64,000 nt of DNA. Origin: Mauremys mutica (lineage: Eukaryota > Chordata > Testudines > Geoemydidae). The notes beneath the pieces are model-generated. The model was not told the origin of the DNA and did not search any database. It saw only the letters and a program-made list of their open reading frames with translations. Shown one piece after another: positions 22,753-36,600 of this stretch. Location of the stretch: positions 23,258,840 to 23,322,839 of the forward strand of contig NC_059077.1 in NCBI RefSeq assembly GCF_020497125.1, written 5' to 3'. How positions within the stretch are numbered: position 1 is the stretch's first letter; the number at the start of each line of letters is the position of its first letter. Both the position numbers and the translations under genes were made by a program.

Positions 22753-24531
22753 CCTAATCTGGGACTGGGTGGGGACCCAGTGAGCTAGGTGCTGTACACA
22801 CATGAAAGAAAAAGGTCCTGCCCGAAGGAACTTGTGAGAGATGCTTATGATGAGAGACCAATGACGAGAGGACAGTGAAGTGATTGAGTTTATTAGTAGC
22901 AATCAAGAGCAGTCAAGCTACAGAGTAAAGACAGGACCACCAATGTAGGTCAAAGCCATGGTTTAAGGAAAGAAGGGTTGGTAAATGAGCACTGAATTTA
23001 ACCACAGTCAAAACCGTACCATAAACCACTTCCAATCTAGATCATTGTCACCCACCAATTGTTGCCCTTCATTAACTTCTCAGTAGAACCTTTTATACAA
23101 TATGTACATACCCTTAGTCTGCATAGCTATGGTACATGCAGTTTAGTGGAGTATAGTGTTGCTGTTCAGATGTCCTCTGCCAGAAACATCTGTAGAATTG
23201 TTGCCAGTTATCTCATATTTCCTTTATTATTTGTATTACTGTGGTACTTGGGAGTCCTAGTTGTCGACCAGGATCCCATGGGGCTCTGTACAGATCTTGT
23301 TTAGTGGGCTGATGCCCATTGGGAAGCACCTCTTTGATGTTGGCTTCCTTTAAATATTAAAACTACCATCCAAAACATAAACTCTTAAATACAATAGTTG
23401 ATGTTTGGGGAGTGGAAGGAAAGATGATGATGATGTTAAATTGCCTTTTTGATCTTGGAAAATCTGTTGTTTTCATCAGATGAGCTCGTAGTATTGATAG
23501 CAATCAATCTTTTAGAAGACCCTACCAAAAAGCTACTTACTATTGGAGTTTTGGTTTCTTTACAATTGCTAGCATGTGTGCTGAGCTGCCTCCATATCTC
23601 TCACTTGTAGTGGTTTGGGATTAGTTTGAACCGCCTTTGTTCTTTGGATTTGGGTTTTACACCACAGCTTGTGGTCCTGAGAAATGTACACAGCTATCTG
23701 AAAGCAAATTGCTGTCCAAATTACTCATCAACTTGGTATGCAGAGTCATTTTCTAGTAAAATCACTTAGAATACTGTGTCTCGTATGAATCATCTTTGTA
23801 GTCAAATTGCACATGCTGTACATAAACTCTTCCAGTTTTCAAAAGCCCCATCCCTCCCCCTCTGCTGCCCATCTGGCATACCTCAGTAAAACCACATGGC
23901 TGCCTGTTCACAGGACACAGTCTGTAAATCCTGAAACACCAAAGATGTTGTATTCTATCCAACCATTTCACACAACTACTGCTGTCTACTCTGTAGTTAA
24001 GTCTTTAGCCATTACTTCTGTTGAATGGGTCTCTAGTGGCTGTCAACTTCCACAACTTCCTACTTTACCAACAAGCAAGATAATGCATGGTGAAAAGCAA
24101 AACCCAAAATTAGAGTATATTTATAGCACAGTCTCACAACTCTCCAATATCTGAGATCTCTCGGTAACTTATTGAGGGTAGATGAACAGTACAAGTGTGT
24201 TATTTGCTTCTGCTTGAAGACCAGTCCAGGCGTCACTGACTTGGGTTGGAGTCTGTCCACTGACTTCAGTGGGGCCAAGATTTGGCTATTCGTTCAGAAG
24301 TTGGATAGGAACTGATGTGTGCAATGTACTTGGTAATAAGAAGTCATCCTGAGCAGAAGTATGAACGTGGAAGGAAAACACTTTTAGCCGTCACACATTC
24401 ATTATTCGCTTTGAGAACAATATACTTGGGGAATATTTGGAGGGGTTAAGGGATGCAAAATGGAAAAGCTGAATGGTTGGCTTACTAATGCTAATGTTAA
24501 TAAAATCAGCTGAGTGTAAATTGTCTTTCAG
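22753..24531. other. RAI14 intron with old repeat fragments
   Basis: The segments near 22765-22840 (GTGAGCTAGGTGCTGTACAC) and 23222-23300 (GGGGCTCTGTACAG) resemble an ancient amniote interspersed repeat that also appears near 30080-30200 and 61020-61090. GACTTCAGTGGGGCCAAGAT at about 24260 is another common old-repeat word. The remainder is unremarkable. Confidence 0.4.
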
Positions 24532-24620
24532 TTTTCACCTGGCTGCTGCTAAAGGACATGCTGAGTGCCTCAGAATTATGACGACACATGGTGTGGATGT
24601 CACGGCACAGGATGGTACAG
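24532..24620 (+). CDS. RAI14: RAI14 coding exon: ankyrin repeat 2
   Basis: The acceptor is TTGTCTTTCAG and the donor is GTACAG|GTACAT. The exon enters on the third base of a codon and reads [16 protein letters not shown] followed by [10 protein letters not shown], a classic ankyrin helix-turn-helix (xHLAAxxGH) and loop. It ends one base into the Gly codon completed by the next exon. It is the first RAI14 exon seen in the window, so at least one more coding exon must lie upstream of position 1 or be unrecognised. Confidence 0.96.
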
Positions 24621-27600
24621 GTACATAACTATGAGCCTTTGCTACATGTTTTATATAGGACAAGATGTAGGCTTAGTCTACACTACAAAGTTATGTTGGA
24701 AAGAAGCATGAAAAAAATCACCGCCCCAGCTAATGTAGCGATGCTAGCAAAAACCCCAGTGTAGGCACAGCTATGCTGATAGTGCTTCAGCTGGCATAGC
24801 TAAAATCATTCAAAGAATTGCTGTAGCACCAGCAGAGCTCCTTCTGTCGACATAGCTGCTTAAGCTATGCTGAAAAAGGCTCTGTAGCATAGACAAGACC
24901 AAAGTCGTGTTTTCAAAATGAGAAGTCAGACATCTGTAAACAACATGTCATGTGAAATTATGCAGCTACATTGATTGTGAAAACTGGGTGACTGCTTGAA
25001 CAGCTTGTATTTGTTAGGTACTTTACTGCTGATTTGCATGAATCTTTTAGCTGTTTGATAAAGCAATTGCAGTATTATGCATGCAGATATAAACTTACAC
25101 ACTGTTGATGCCTTAACTCATACCTCCAGTCTTGAAAATTTCAACCTCAGGGTTATAAAATTAAGCATGGTAGTGGACTCAAGACTGCAAAATAATTGAT
25201 GGTTCTCCAACATAAAAATTGTTTTGTTAATTTCATATCTTCAGGACTCTGCCTAGTTTAGATAAAGATTTTTAGGCTTCACTTTTATGTGTATCCAGAC
25301 TATTAACCCCATTAACTGTACTGGAATTGCAGCAGGGCATTTCCTGAGGATTGATGGCTGACCGGCAGGAGGTGATTGCCCAAAGCAGAGCTCAGAGCTA
25401 TTTACCCTGAAGTGTTTCAGTTCTCAAGAAAATCCCTGTGCCCTTTTATCATTAACACTTTAAAGAGAAAATGGGGGAAACTGGCAGAGTTTTTAATAGA
25501 CTATGGTGTTTTGGTTGGGGTATCTACAGAATGAATACTCTGTATGTTAACCAGCCAGTCTGGTTTGCCTGAATGTCCCGTCAATACTCCATCTTTCACA
25601 ATAATAGGCATTAAACATTGGGTCGACTAGATCCGTTTCTGACTAAAACACCTACGTGATGGGTTAGTTTTCTTGCACACAACAGAATACTTATCAAATG
25701 TGAGAGGTGCTCTGTGATTTTGGAGGAAGAATTCAAATTACACATGCAAAACTGGGAGAGTGCTTAACTTTGAAACTGTGGGTGCACCAGGTATAAAATT
25801 TGACCTAAACTTTTTGTCACTATATGATCCTGTTTCAGGACTGATTAATCCATTCATCATTTTGAATGGTGAGCAGCTATTCTCTTCTGAGCTTCAAACT
25901 GATGCTTGTTTCAGTTTGAAGAAACTTTGCTTTGGTTGTCCTCCTGTCTCATCCTCTGTGTACTGCCACTGACTACATAAACAATAGCTCTTGAGTATCA
26001 GTATTAGTGTACTGTTTCTTGGCTGCTTCTTTCTCTTCTTCATATTTAGTATACTCTAACTTTTTTCTTTCTGACTTCCCTGTTTCTTCCAGGGCTATAT
26101 GCATAAAAGCTGATGAGATATTGCAGTCTTTAGTCTTGTTTCTATAAACAGTATTGCATTGTTAGTCAGTATTGAGAACTCACAAATTGATAAAACAGGC
26201 ACAAAAGGAGTCTGCAGAGCATATGTCCCTGGTGAGTGTGTCATTGGTCACCCTCTCTGCCTGATCGGCAGAGGATACAAGTCTATTAAAGCCCCAGCTA
26301 GAGGGTCCTGGCTTTTTAGCTCAAGGTGTAGCAGCTCCTGCTTTTAGCTCTGGATATCCCTGGCTCAGTCCCAAGATGACAGCAGACTCAAAAGCACTTG
26401 CTGAACATATCTGTGCAGCAATTCTGGAGTGATCTGAGGGAGGCTGCATGGCTATAAAAGAGGGAATTACTTGTTTTCTATAAATGCACCCAAATACTAC
26501 GATCTAGATAGGATATTTTAATATGCCCGTCTCTGTTGTGGTATTTAGTCTATGGTGAGCACAATACTGCTTTTTAAAGAAACAGTACATAATCTCACTT
26601 TTGGTGTGCAGTTCATAATTATTAATATTTAATTTGCTTTGTTTGTATTAATTTAGGGCACACTGCTTTACATCTTGCAGCAAAGAACAGCCACCTTGAT
26701 TGCATCAAGAGGCTTCTCCAGGTAATGTAAAACGAAACTGAGTTTTAGATCACTAACATTTGTTCACAAGTTCTCTTGCTCCTCTACCAAATGCGAATCT
26801 TTTAGATTGACCACTTGTTCCTCATAATCATCTGCACCAGAATCTTGCGTTCTTGATATCCCTCAGCTTTAGGGCCCTTCTTCCTTGGTCTTCACCCCCT
26901 GTCTAAACCCTGAAGGACAGCATGATATCCTCACTGAGGTCCTTGGCTTTGGAACTTGCTTCTCCCACCCCCAAACCCATTAGCCTGACAGTCTCCAGGA
27001 TGGATTCTATGCGAATTGCAAGGTCTACCTAATTTCCTGCTCTTTCCCTAAGGTAGCAAGTAAAGAGGATTGCGGGCAAGGGAATCAATGTGACTGGCAC
27101 AACCCTGCTTGCCCAGGAAGATGGTGGAATGTAAAGAAGCGATAACAGATTTGCAGTGGAGGAAGTGACTGTAGTCATGGCACTTTGCCTCTGCTCCTGT
27201 CCCTTGAGCAAATGTTTAGTGTGTGCCATGGGTTGGGGGTTAGTGGGATGGACCTTGCAGTGTCAGAGGCATTGAGGGAAGATGGAGGAGAGAGAAGCCA
27301 AGGTAGCCTCCGGCTGAGCCAGCAGAGGAGAGAGTGGGGAGTTGGGAATTAAGAGTGGTGAAGATGGGATCTGCAGATGGGGGCAAGTAGGTGATGAAGG
27401 AGACAAGGTGATAGTTGGAAAGAGAGAATTTGGATATTGAGAGATGGGACCCAGTGGTTAATGACAGTTCTAACAGTACCAGTGATAGCATTGACAGTGA
27501 CATCCAGCTGTCGCTGGTCATAGTGCATGCAGTAATAGGTTAATTCAACTACCGATAGCGATTGGATGTGGGTGGGTGAGTATTAAAGTACCCATTCCCT

Positions 27601-30600
27601 CACTCAGCAGCTACAGCAGCTTACTGCTTTGTTGATTAAGTATCTCTTAGAAACTGGTGTGGTGTTACAAATGCAAAAAAATTGTTCATGCTGTGATCAC
27701 ACTCCTTTTTCGTTGCGGACTTGCTTTACGTGATGTAAGCTGTTACAAATGTAAGGAATGCATAAGATCAACAGGTGTCTTTGAAGTTGAATTCAAGAAG
27801 ACTAGATATACATCTTAAATTTTAAATGTGTTGGTTTCCTTTATTGAAGCTGGTAATATATTTGCAACTGAGCCCACTTACTCAGCATTTTTGCTAAGGT
27901 TTATAGATGTGCTGTGTTTAAAAGCCTGAAGCTAATATTTTTCATTTTAAAAACCAGTTCTTTTAAAAATACCACTGTAATCTAATGCATAATATTACTA
28001 AAGTTTTATGCACTGAAAAACGCCATGTTAAAGGACTGTAAGATTTATTACTTTAACTAGGTCTGATGGTAAAAGTATTAAAGGAAAGCCAGGATTTTAA
28101 AATTATTCAATGATGGCTGTTGGCTTTTATAATCTATCTTTATGAGGATTTTTCAAATTGTATTTATTATCTTAATAGTCACTTCATTTAAGATACCTAA
28201 AATGAAGCATACATTTTCTTTAACAAAGACTATAAATAATGTGGCCCAAGTGCATTATAAAATGGGTTTGTTTGGTTTTTTAAATAAAATGTGGAGGTAG
28301 GGATTTTTTAAGAGTACTCTTTACCCAAGACAGCCAGCTATAGACTGTATAGTTTCCTTTATTCTGCAACTTTTGTTCTTCATCACTGACCAGGAAGGTC
28401 CCGGGATCATGTCTTCCTCCCAAGAGTGTTGTCTTCCATAACTCCAATGTATGTGTTTCAGCAAGTGGGATGCATGCTAAAGTAGTTAAGATTTATTGAG
28501 AGGAAAACTATCCCTTCTAATGATTAACCCAATGTTTATTGGTTTTTATGGACTGGGACATCTGTGGTAGTTCACAAAGCTGGTTGTCCCAAGAAGTCAT
28601 CCCTCTGCACTTGCAGCAAACAAATGCTTTGTGTTCTTATATTTCTCTCTAAGCATTTTCTTTTTCTTTCTACAGTCTAAATGCCCAGCAGACAGCACTG
28701 ACAACTCTGGGAAAACAGCTTTACATTATGCGGGTAACTTTTCTATTGAAAACTTGTTATCCACTCTCTTATTCTGGCATTTACACAATCCTAGACATTC
28801 TCCTTTATACTAGAGCTTGATAAATGCTAATCACATAGATCCAGTAGCTCCTCATGTGATTTTCATGCTATGATTGGAAAAGTAGTCACCACAACAGTAC
28901 GATGCATTAAAGTAGGCTCTGTGTCTGTTTCCTCATAGAACTACATTTCCTTCACTTTTATTTTCATTTTTTCTTGTTTATAGCTTCTTGGCATTGTTTC
29001 AGTGTTTCTGCTTTTTTTTTTTTTTTTTTTTTTAAGTTACAACGAACTCCCTGCATAAATCAGTGACATCTCAGCTTTACTGATTGTAGGGACTTATGTC
29101 CAGATGGCCAGTAGACTTCAGCGTTGCTACACTTCAAACAAGTGAATCAAACATATTGCTTTTAAAATGATGTACAGTTAACGGGTATACATGAAAGTGC
29201 CGAGAAAGAAGATGCTGTAATGTATTACGGGTCAAGTTGTTCAGGTTTTTGGGCAAAAAGACTATCCTCTTATGCTACTCTGGGCCATGATTACTAGTTT
29301 ATTTTAAAATATAACTTGCTTTTCACAATTCATGCTCTTTGTTTTCTGCCCACCCTCCTTCTGTTTGGACAGTAAAAAGAGATGAATCAATTTGATTGGT
29401 TAGTTCTCAGACACTAGCATAATGCTGCAGTCTTTGCTTTGCAAGCAGGCAGGGAAATGTCTAAATCTGCAAATGCCCTTTCTGTGGATTTTTTTTTAAA
29501 GAGACCCTCTAATATTTTTCAGTGTGAATGTTTGAGTTGAACTCTTCGATGCTCCCACCATTATACACGGACAATAGACTTTAAAAATTGATTTAATTGA
29601 CTTGTATTCTCTTTTTTTTTTCCAGCTTCATGTGGTTGCCTTCAAGTAGTTCAACTTTTGTGTGAGCACAAATGCCCAATTAATGTCAAAGATTTGGTAT
29701 GTACTTTATCTCACTGAACACTTTAAAATGGTTTTCCATCTTTCAATCTGGCAAACTTCTATTACAGCAGTTTCTAAGCAATACTTTTTCTAATTTAGCT
29801 TATTTCCGTTGGGGGGAAGTTGCCTTTACACCTGACCTGCTGATGCACACCTGAAAGAGAAGTGCTTCACCATCTAATGCAAAAAAGACCAAACTTGTTG
29901 CTCATGAAATTGAGGGATTAGTGCTAGTGGCCAGAAACAGGCATATGGCCTTGATCCAAAGCCCACTGGAATCAGTTGGAGTTTTTCCGTTGACTCTGGT
30001 TGGCTGTGGTTGAGGCATATTGTGTGGACAAGTCCTGACCAGCAAGTCTCTTCCTTCCACTAACCTTATTACTTACTAGCACCTAGGAGCCCTAATCATG
30101 GACCAGGACTCTGTTGTGTTAGGCACTGTACAAGCACTGAGGAAAAAGACAGTTCCTGCTCCCCCAAAGAGTTTGTAATCTAAGTGTAAGACAAGAGATG
30201 GATACAGACAGGTTGACAGAGGAACACAAGGAAACAATGAGACAGTATTGGTCAGCATAAAAGGCAGTGGTGTCAACATGCCAACAGCCTAACTCAGGGG
30301 TAGGCAACCTGTGGCATGGGTGCCGAAGGCAGCACGCGAGCTGATTTTCAGTGGCACTCACGCTGCCCGGGTCCTGGCCACTGGTCCGGGATTCCCTGCA
30401 TTTTAATTTAATTTTAAATGAAGCTTCTTAAACATTTTAAAAACCTTATTACTTTACATACAACAATAGTTTAGTTATATATTATAGACTTATAGAAAGA
30501 GACCTTCTAAAAATATTAAAATGTATTACCGGCACGCGAAACCTTAAATTAGAGTGAATAAATGAAGACTCAGCACACCACTTCTGAAAGGTTGCCAACC

Positions 30601-33600
30601 CCTGGCTTAACTATTGTCAAGCTTTTTATAGGTTTCACAGCTGATTAAAAGCTTGGTGCCTAATTCATTGTACTAATTAGCCTGTCAAGAGAGAGTTGCT
30701 GGAAAACAGCTAAAGACTATCCCATCTCTACTATAGAAGAAAATGAAAATTCTCATCTTTTATAGAGGAAAAGCTATCAAATGAGTGCCATGTGTCAGCA
30801 CTTCTCATTTCCCCCATTTGTAAGGCAAAGGTCGCAGCTATAGTGAGCCCTTGCGCATTAAATGGATCTTGAATTTGAGGCGATGAATCACCTTTTGTGT
30901 GGCATAGATCGTTATTATAAAGCACACTCTGGACTGTACCCTTGTGCTTGCCCCGCTAACACACAACCCACTCCACGCGTAACTTGTATATACTCAGGGG
31001 TGCTGGGAACCATTTTTATAGAGGGGGTGCTGAGAGCCATTGACCCAAACTCTAAACCCTGTATATGATGGAAACCGCTTCAAGCCACGGGGTGCTGCAG
31101 CACCCCTAGTTCCAGCACCTATGTGTATACACAGTGACACTGAATACTTGCTCATGTTGTTGAGTTTGGAATAAAGGGTTTGTATTACCATGTTGGAGAG
31201 ACTGATGTTCCCTGTGCCTTCTTTCTAGCTGGAGGTAAGAGAAGCTCTTTGTGGTGGTGTGGAGTTTTTTGCTTTCAGTGGAAACATGGCTATGTGGACA
31301 TGAGGGTATGGTTAAAGAGTGCCCCAGGACTTGGCATGTCTTTTCTCTTCAGTGTTTGGGGGGGTGGAAAGAAATACCATGCTTAACCTCCCTGTTAAAC
31401 AAAGTTTTTGTTTACGGACTATCTAACAAGAGACTGAATAATGTATATCCATCTATATATCTTAGGCCCTTTTATTGCCTTGGATGTCATTACCATAGCC
31501 ATTACCATAGCCATTACCTTTCTATCTTTAACGTGTTAGCTTCACAACAGCCCTGTGAGCTAGGGAAGTGCTGTTATCCCCACTTTATAGATGGGGAACT
31601 GAGACACAAAGACACTAAGTGCTTTGCCCTAGGTCAGACAGGACATTTGTGGTGGAGCAGAAAACTGAACCCACGTCTTCCAGGCTAGCACCCTAACCAC
31701 TGGACCATCTGCCTCTGAATCCATAGAGACATTGTGGATGGAGTCCACTTTTGCTGGCTGTACTTTGTATCCTTAAGGTTTCAGAGAAGTTAAAGTAGAG
31801 TAGCCACCATGACACGTCCATGGACAACACAAATCACTGAGTGGCATCCAAGCTTTTGAGGTTCTCCTAAAAATTATATCTTGCATGACAAAAGACTGGT
31901 GGCGTTCCAGAGTTCAGGCATAAAAACACTCATCTATGCTGTCTGAATTCAATATCATTTCTCCAGTCAGAGAAACTTCTTCCTTCCCATGTGCCATTCG
32001 TGGTATTGGGTCTGTCACAAAACTTATACTTAGAATTTGTCTCACTTGAAGACTTGTCTGGTGTGAAACCTTGTCCTTTTGATTTTATTTACCTAATTAG
32101 TGTTTAAACTTACCACATATTGTGGAAATATTTCTTTAGAAATTAAATGACTTATCTAGTACCTAAGAGACCTACTGTGACCCGCTGTAGAGTTAACCAA
32201 AGAGCAAAGGGAGAACCGATAACCAGCAGCATTCCTAAAGCTGTGCTGACTGATATCTCAGTGTATGCTCAGGCAAGGGATTAAATTAAGCCAAATTACA
32301 TTGCCACTTGTTTCATAACAAACGAAAGAAGAAAAATCCATTATTTATGAAGGGGAAATTGTACTGGATATGCCTTACAATTCATGCTCTGTAGCAGCAA
32401 GGGTCATAATTAACATTTAAATTAATTGGGGTTTTTTTTGGGGGGGAGTGGATGGATTCACTTTTGTTCATAGTTTTTTTAATGTGTTCCTAGGATGGGA
32501 ACATACCCCTGCTGCTCGCAGTACAAAATGGCTATGCTGAGATATGTAAACATCTTCTGGATCACGGAGCGGACATCAATTCCAGGGACAAAAATGGAAG
32601 GTACAACAAAATAGCTTTGTTGTATTAATGAATTCCATGTAATTGACCTTTTGAAATGAAGTTTTTCTTTTTTCATCATACTTCCCCAGAACTGTCATTA
32701 ATAGTAAACACTGACAATTGCATAAGAGGTGTCACCTGGCTGTGAGAGAAGGCTTGGTGCATGTGCGGAGAGTTGTGGCTAAAGTAAAATTTGAAAGGGG
32801 CCAGCTGGCCCCTTTAAGACAGTCTTCAGACTTCCAGAGTGGTGTAAAATGGGAGCAAATCACACTTAAGTGTCCCTCCTACAAGAATCTGGCCAATAAC
32901 ATTCATATACGCTCTTTTGAAGGCTGCTTGGTTTTCTCCACTGGATTTTTCCCATGTCTGACTTGAGTCCACATTTCCAAGTTGGCTCCAGTAACTACAA
33001 GACATGTTTCCAGAAGGCTTTTTCCTATCTAAAAGGCCACTGAAGTACAGTGATGATCAGATGCTGGAAAACTGCAAGAGCAGACACAACAAAGGACTCC
33101 ACGATGGAAATGCTGGCTTCCCTATAGCTGCATCATTTAGTATATGTTGAATTTTTTTAGGCTCCTGATTTGTCAAAATTGCTTTTTAAACAAGAGCATC
33201 CCATGAGCATTTCCCCACTTTTTCTTTTTACAATTTTGTCAATGGAATTTACATTTTTTTAAATGTATGAACTGTTTTATAAACCAGTATTGAAATTGCC
33301 CCAGCAAAATGGATTGCCGAAGAGCTTTGGCATTTACACTTTGTAATGCACAATAAGATGATTTAGAGCACTTTACTATTCTTTGGCAGCATATGGGAAA
33401 AATAAGAGTTAGCCCTTACTTTGGACTGATACAGACTAAGTGCATTAGAGCAGTGTTTTGTTCTCAGCTGTTCTAAAACGAAAACTAGCCCCTTTGTCCA
33501 GTTGCTGAATGACCTTGTCCTTCTTGTGAACCTACAGTGCTGTCCACTCTGAGATCTCTCTACCTTTTGCTCACAGGCTTTCTGTTGACTCTATGGAAAC

Positions 33601-36600
33601 TCTTGAAAGTTCATTGTCCACTTGTGTGAGAGCATTTCATTCCTTAGTAGACAGCACAGTAGTCTCATTCCTGCTCTTTTTAGACAACATTAACAGTGAA
33701 TAGAAGGGAGGAAGATGGTACTAAATGAGAAACACTGGTTTTCTTTTTGCCCTCTCCTCCTCGTATGAAGACTAGCTGAATGTATTATGTATCCAATTTT
33801 GCAGAGATATATAATCACTAACTTATTATGTAAGCTCTCTTAGTATGAAAAAATAAAAATTGGAGTTGTCCAACTCAGATGTCCTGTCCAAATTCCAATT
33901 GGGCAATTACCTTGCCCGTCTAAAATCCTCTCCGCAATTTCATTTCAATATGATATTCTGCACTTTCCTCCCTTCCACTACTATTTTAACACACAGCAGT
34001 GCAACTGCCATCTTCCCACCATGCTTCTGGCCCCACGTGGTGGGTGAAAGGATTGCTATAATGTTTTGACAAATAGGGAAGGAAACAATTCATTGCTATG
34101 ATAGTGTTTGCCAGTGTTCTCGTTTGTTTCTTTCAAAGCACAAACTAAAAAACACCCATCTATTAGACCTATTTTCAAGTTGAGGGCAGAGTATTTTTCA
34201 CAAGAGGGTAAGCAAATGGTAGTATGTGGTAAAGTACTTTTGATAAAACTCTTCATCCCTGCAAATAACTTGGAAGGATTTTTAAAAAATACAGTGTACT
34301 CCTGCTGCATGCAATCCACTATTCCAAGCTCTTAACGCTGTTTGTAGGTTGCCTAGCCTTGGATTTGGGATTGACTGCTAAGTCTTTTGTGGGATAACAA
34401 GATATTTGGTTTTCTAGAGGAGATTTGAGCTGTCCTCCCTAACTATGCCTCTTATTTATTCTCACAAGGGGCTTTTCAATTTATTTTGCTTTTGGGCTGA
34501 AATGAGTAAATGTCCATGATAGTATCTGCGTTCATTTAAAAGCAATGAGTGAAATGCAGCTGTATTCAAGTAGATGCTCTTGTACTGCACCATGACTCTC
34601 AGGGCTGTAGTTTGATCTTGGCTCTGGCATCTGACAGACTTTCTAATCAGAAGCTGCTTCTGTGCCACTCCTTTTGAGAACAGGACAACCTGGTGATAAA
34701 AGCTGCCAGTCAGGTACCTCTTCTTGGAAGTGCAGTGATGAGATGTAAGATGTAGCAAGGTTCAGAATGTCAAATTCCTCAAAAAGGCCCTGGGGGTGGG
34801 GTGGGGGGGAGCAGGGGCAGGTGTGTGGGGAGAAATGAGGAGAGAAATTGTGCATGTTGATTAAAAAAAAAATATTGGATTTTATGGATGTTTGTCCATG
34901 ACACAGGATGTTTTCCCCCAAAAAATCATATGACAAAGCTACAGCCCTAAGGGTAGAGTCTTCACACTTGGGCTCTGTGTGTTTTCTCTAGAACTGCTTT
35001 GATGCTGGCTTGTGAAGCTGGAGGCCTTAACATTGTGGAAACCTTGATTAGAAAGGGTGCGGACTTCAGCCTTGTAGATGCCCTTGGACATGATGCCCTA
35101 CATTACTCAAAGCTCTCTGAGAACGCCGGGATTCAGAGCCTCCTCCTGTCGAAGATCTCGCCAGATGCCGGTATGGGAGAGGAAATAATGTGTCAGTTTT
35201 AACTGACCAGATCTGTTTTCAACAAGAAGTGAATTTACTTTTTGCAATATCTTGAAATGAGCTAGTTCTCGCAGATAATGAGCATGGCTGTTTAACTTAG
35301 CACTGCACCAGTTTGCTAGGTGCCTCCCAAAACGCAGAAGTGATCCCTGCTCCAAAAAACGTGTAAGCTAGTATCCCAGGGGGCTAGCAAAGCAATAGGG
35401 AGCAGCTACGAGGAGGAGGAACAGAGGGAAATTACTGCAGTAACATAGCAAGGGCTAGCACACAGCATGGAGTTGGGCTTTTTATTCTGTGAAAGGAATA
35501 AATTATAGTTCTTAGCTGGCTAATTTTGTTTATGCTTCCCAGTGATGGATGTCATGGAGAGGCTCTAATGTAGAGAGGGGAGTGGCCATGTGGACTCTCT
35601 CAGGTAGGGTATTCCAAGAACACCTCTACCCCGATCATAACGCGAATTCAGATATAACGCAGTAAAGCAGCGCTCCGGGGGCGGGGGCTGCATGCTCCAG
35701 TGGATCAAAGCAAGTTCAGTATAACGTGGTTTCACCTATAACGTGGTAAGATTTTTTTTGGCTCCCAAGGACAGCGTTATATGGGGGTAGAGGTGTATGT
35801 AGGCAGCATGAAAGAAATGCAGAAGACTTGTTGGAGAAGCAGACAAATGGGATATCCAGGCTGGCATTGCAGGCAGTCAGGGGTGGGGTGGGGCCACGCA
35901 AAGACATTATTGCTTTTTTTTCTTAATGGTATTTAACATAAAAACACTTTTTCCCCTGCTTGCTCTACAGATACGAAGTCACCAACAAAGCCAAAGCAGG
36001 TATTTGTCTCTTATGTTGCTTGAAAATATTCAGACTATACGGGTTTGTAACTTCCTGTGAAAATGATAAATGGCATATGCTTAAAAGCACTAATAAATGT
36101 CACTCTGAGATTTACCTGTAATTACAGTGTTCTATAGTATGAATGTTCAAGTTGCTCATAGTAGAAGCATATTGCAGAAACATATTGCTTTAATAAGCTT
36201 TTTTTTTAACATGGCCTCTTACAAGATTCAATAACCAATCAGCTTTGGGGAGGCAGGAAAAGGGTGCTGGGGGGAAGGGTGTGGTTCTGTGGTCGGGAAG
36301 AGGAAGCACAAACTCTTGTGGAAAAACTCAAGAGTTTCGGCCCCAAGACTGGACTTTCTTACACCTTGATTATGGAGACAAGCAGAGGCAAAGCTTTTCA
36401 GATTTTCAACATGAAACACATATTCCAAGGTTACAAGGTGTATTGCTGGGTTGCCCTTTGCGGGAGATCCCAGTGGTGAAAATCCCACCAGGTTGAAGCA
36501 ATAAAAATGCCCTAATAGCACTTATTAGGGGCATAGTATTTTGGAGGGTGCACACCCCATTAAAGGGAGAAGCCATGGAGTGACTGATTCAGGCACTCCC

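Noticed and set aside
26316..26375. tRNA gene candidate
   Set aside because: The A-box and B-box-like words are degenerate and no cloverleaf closes; at most a decayed tRNA-derived SINE.
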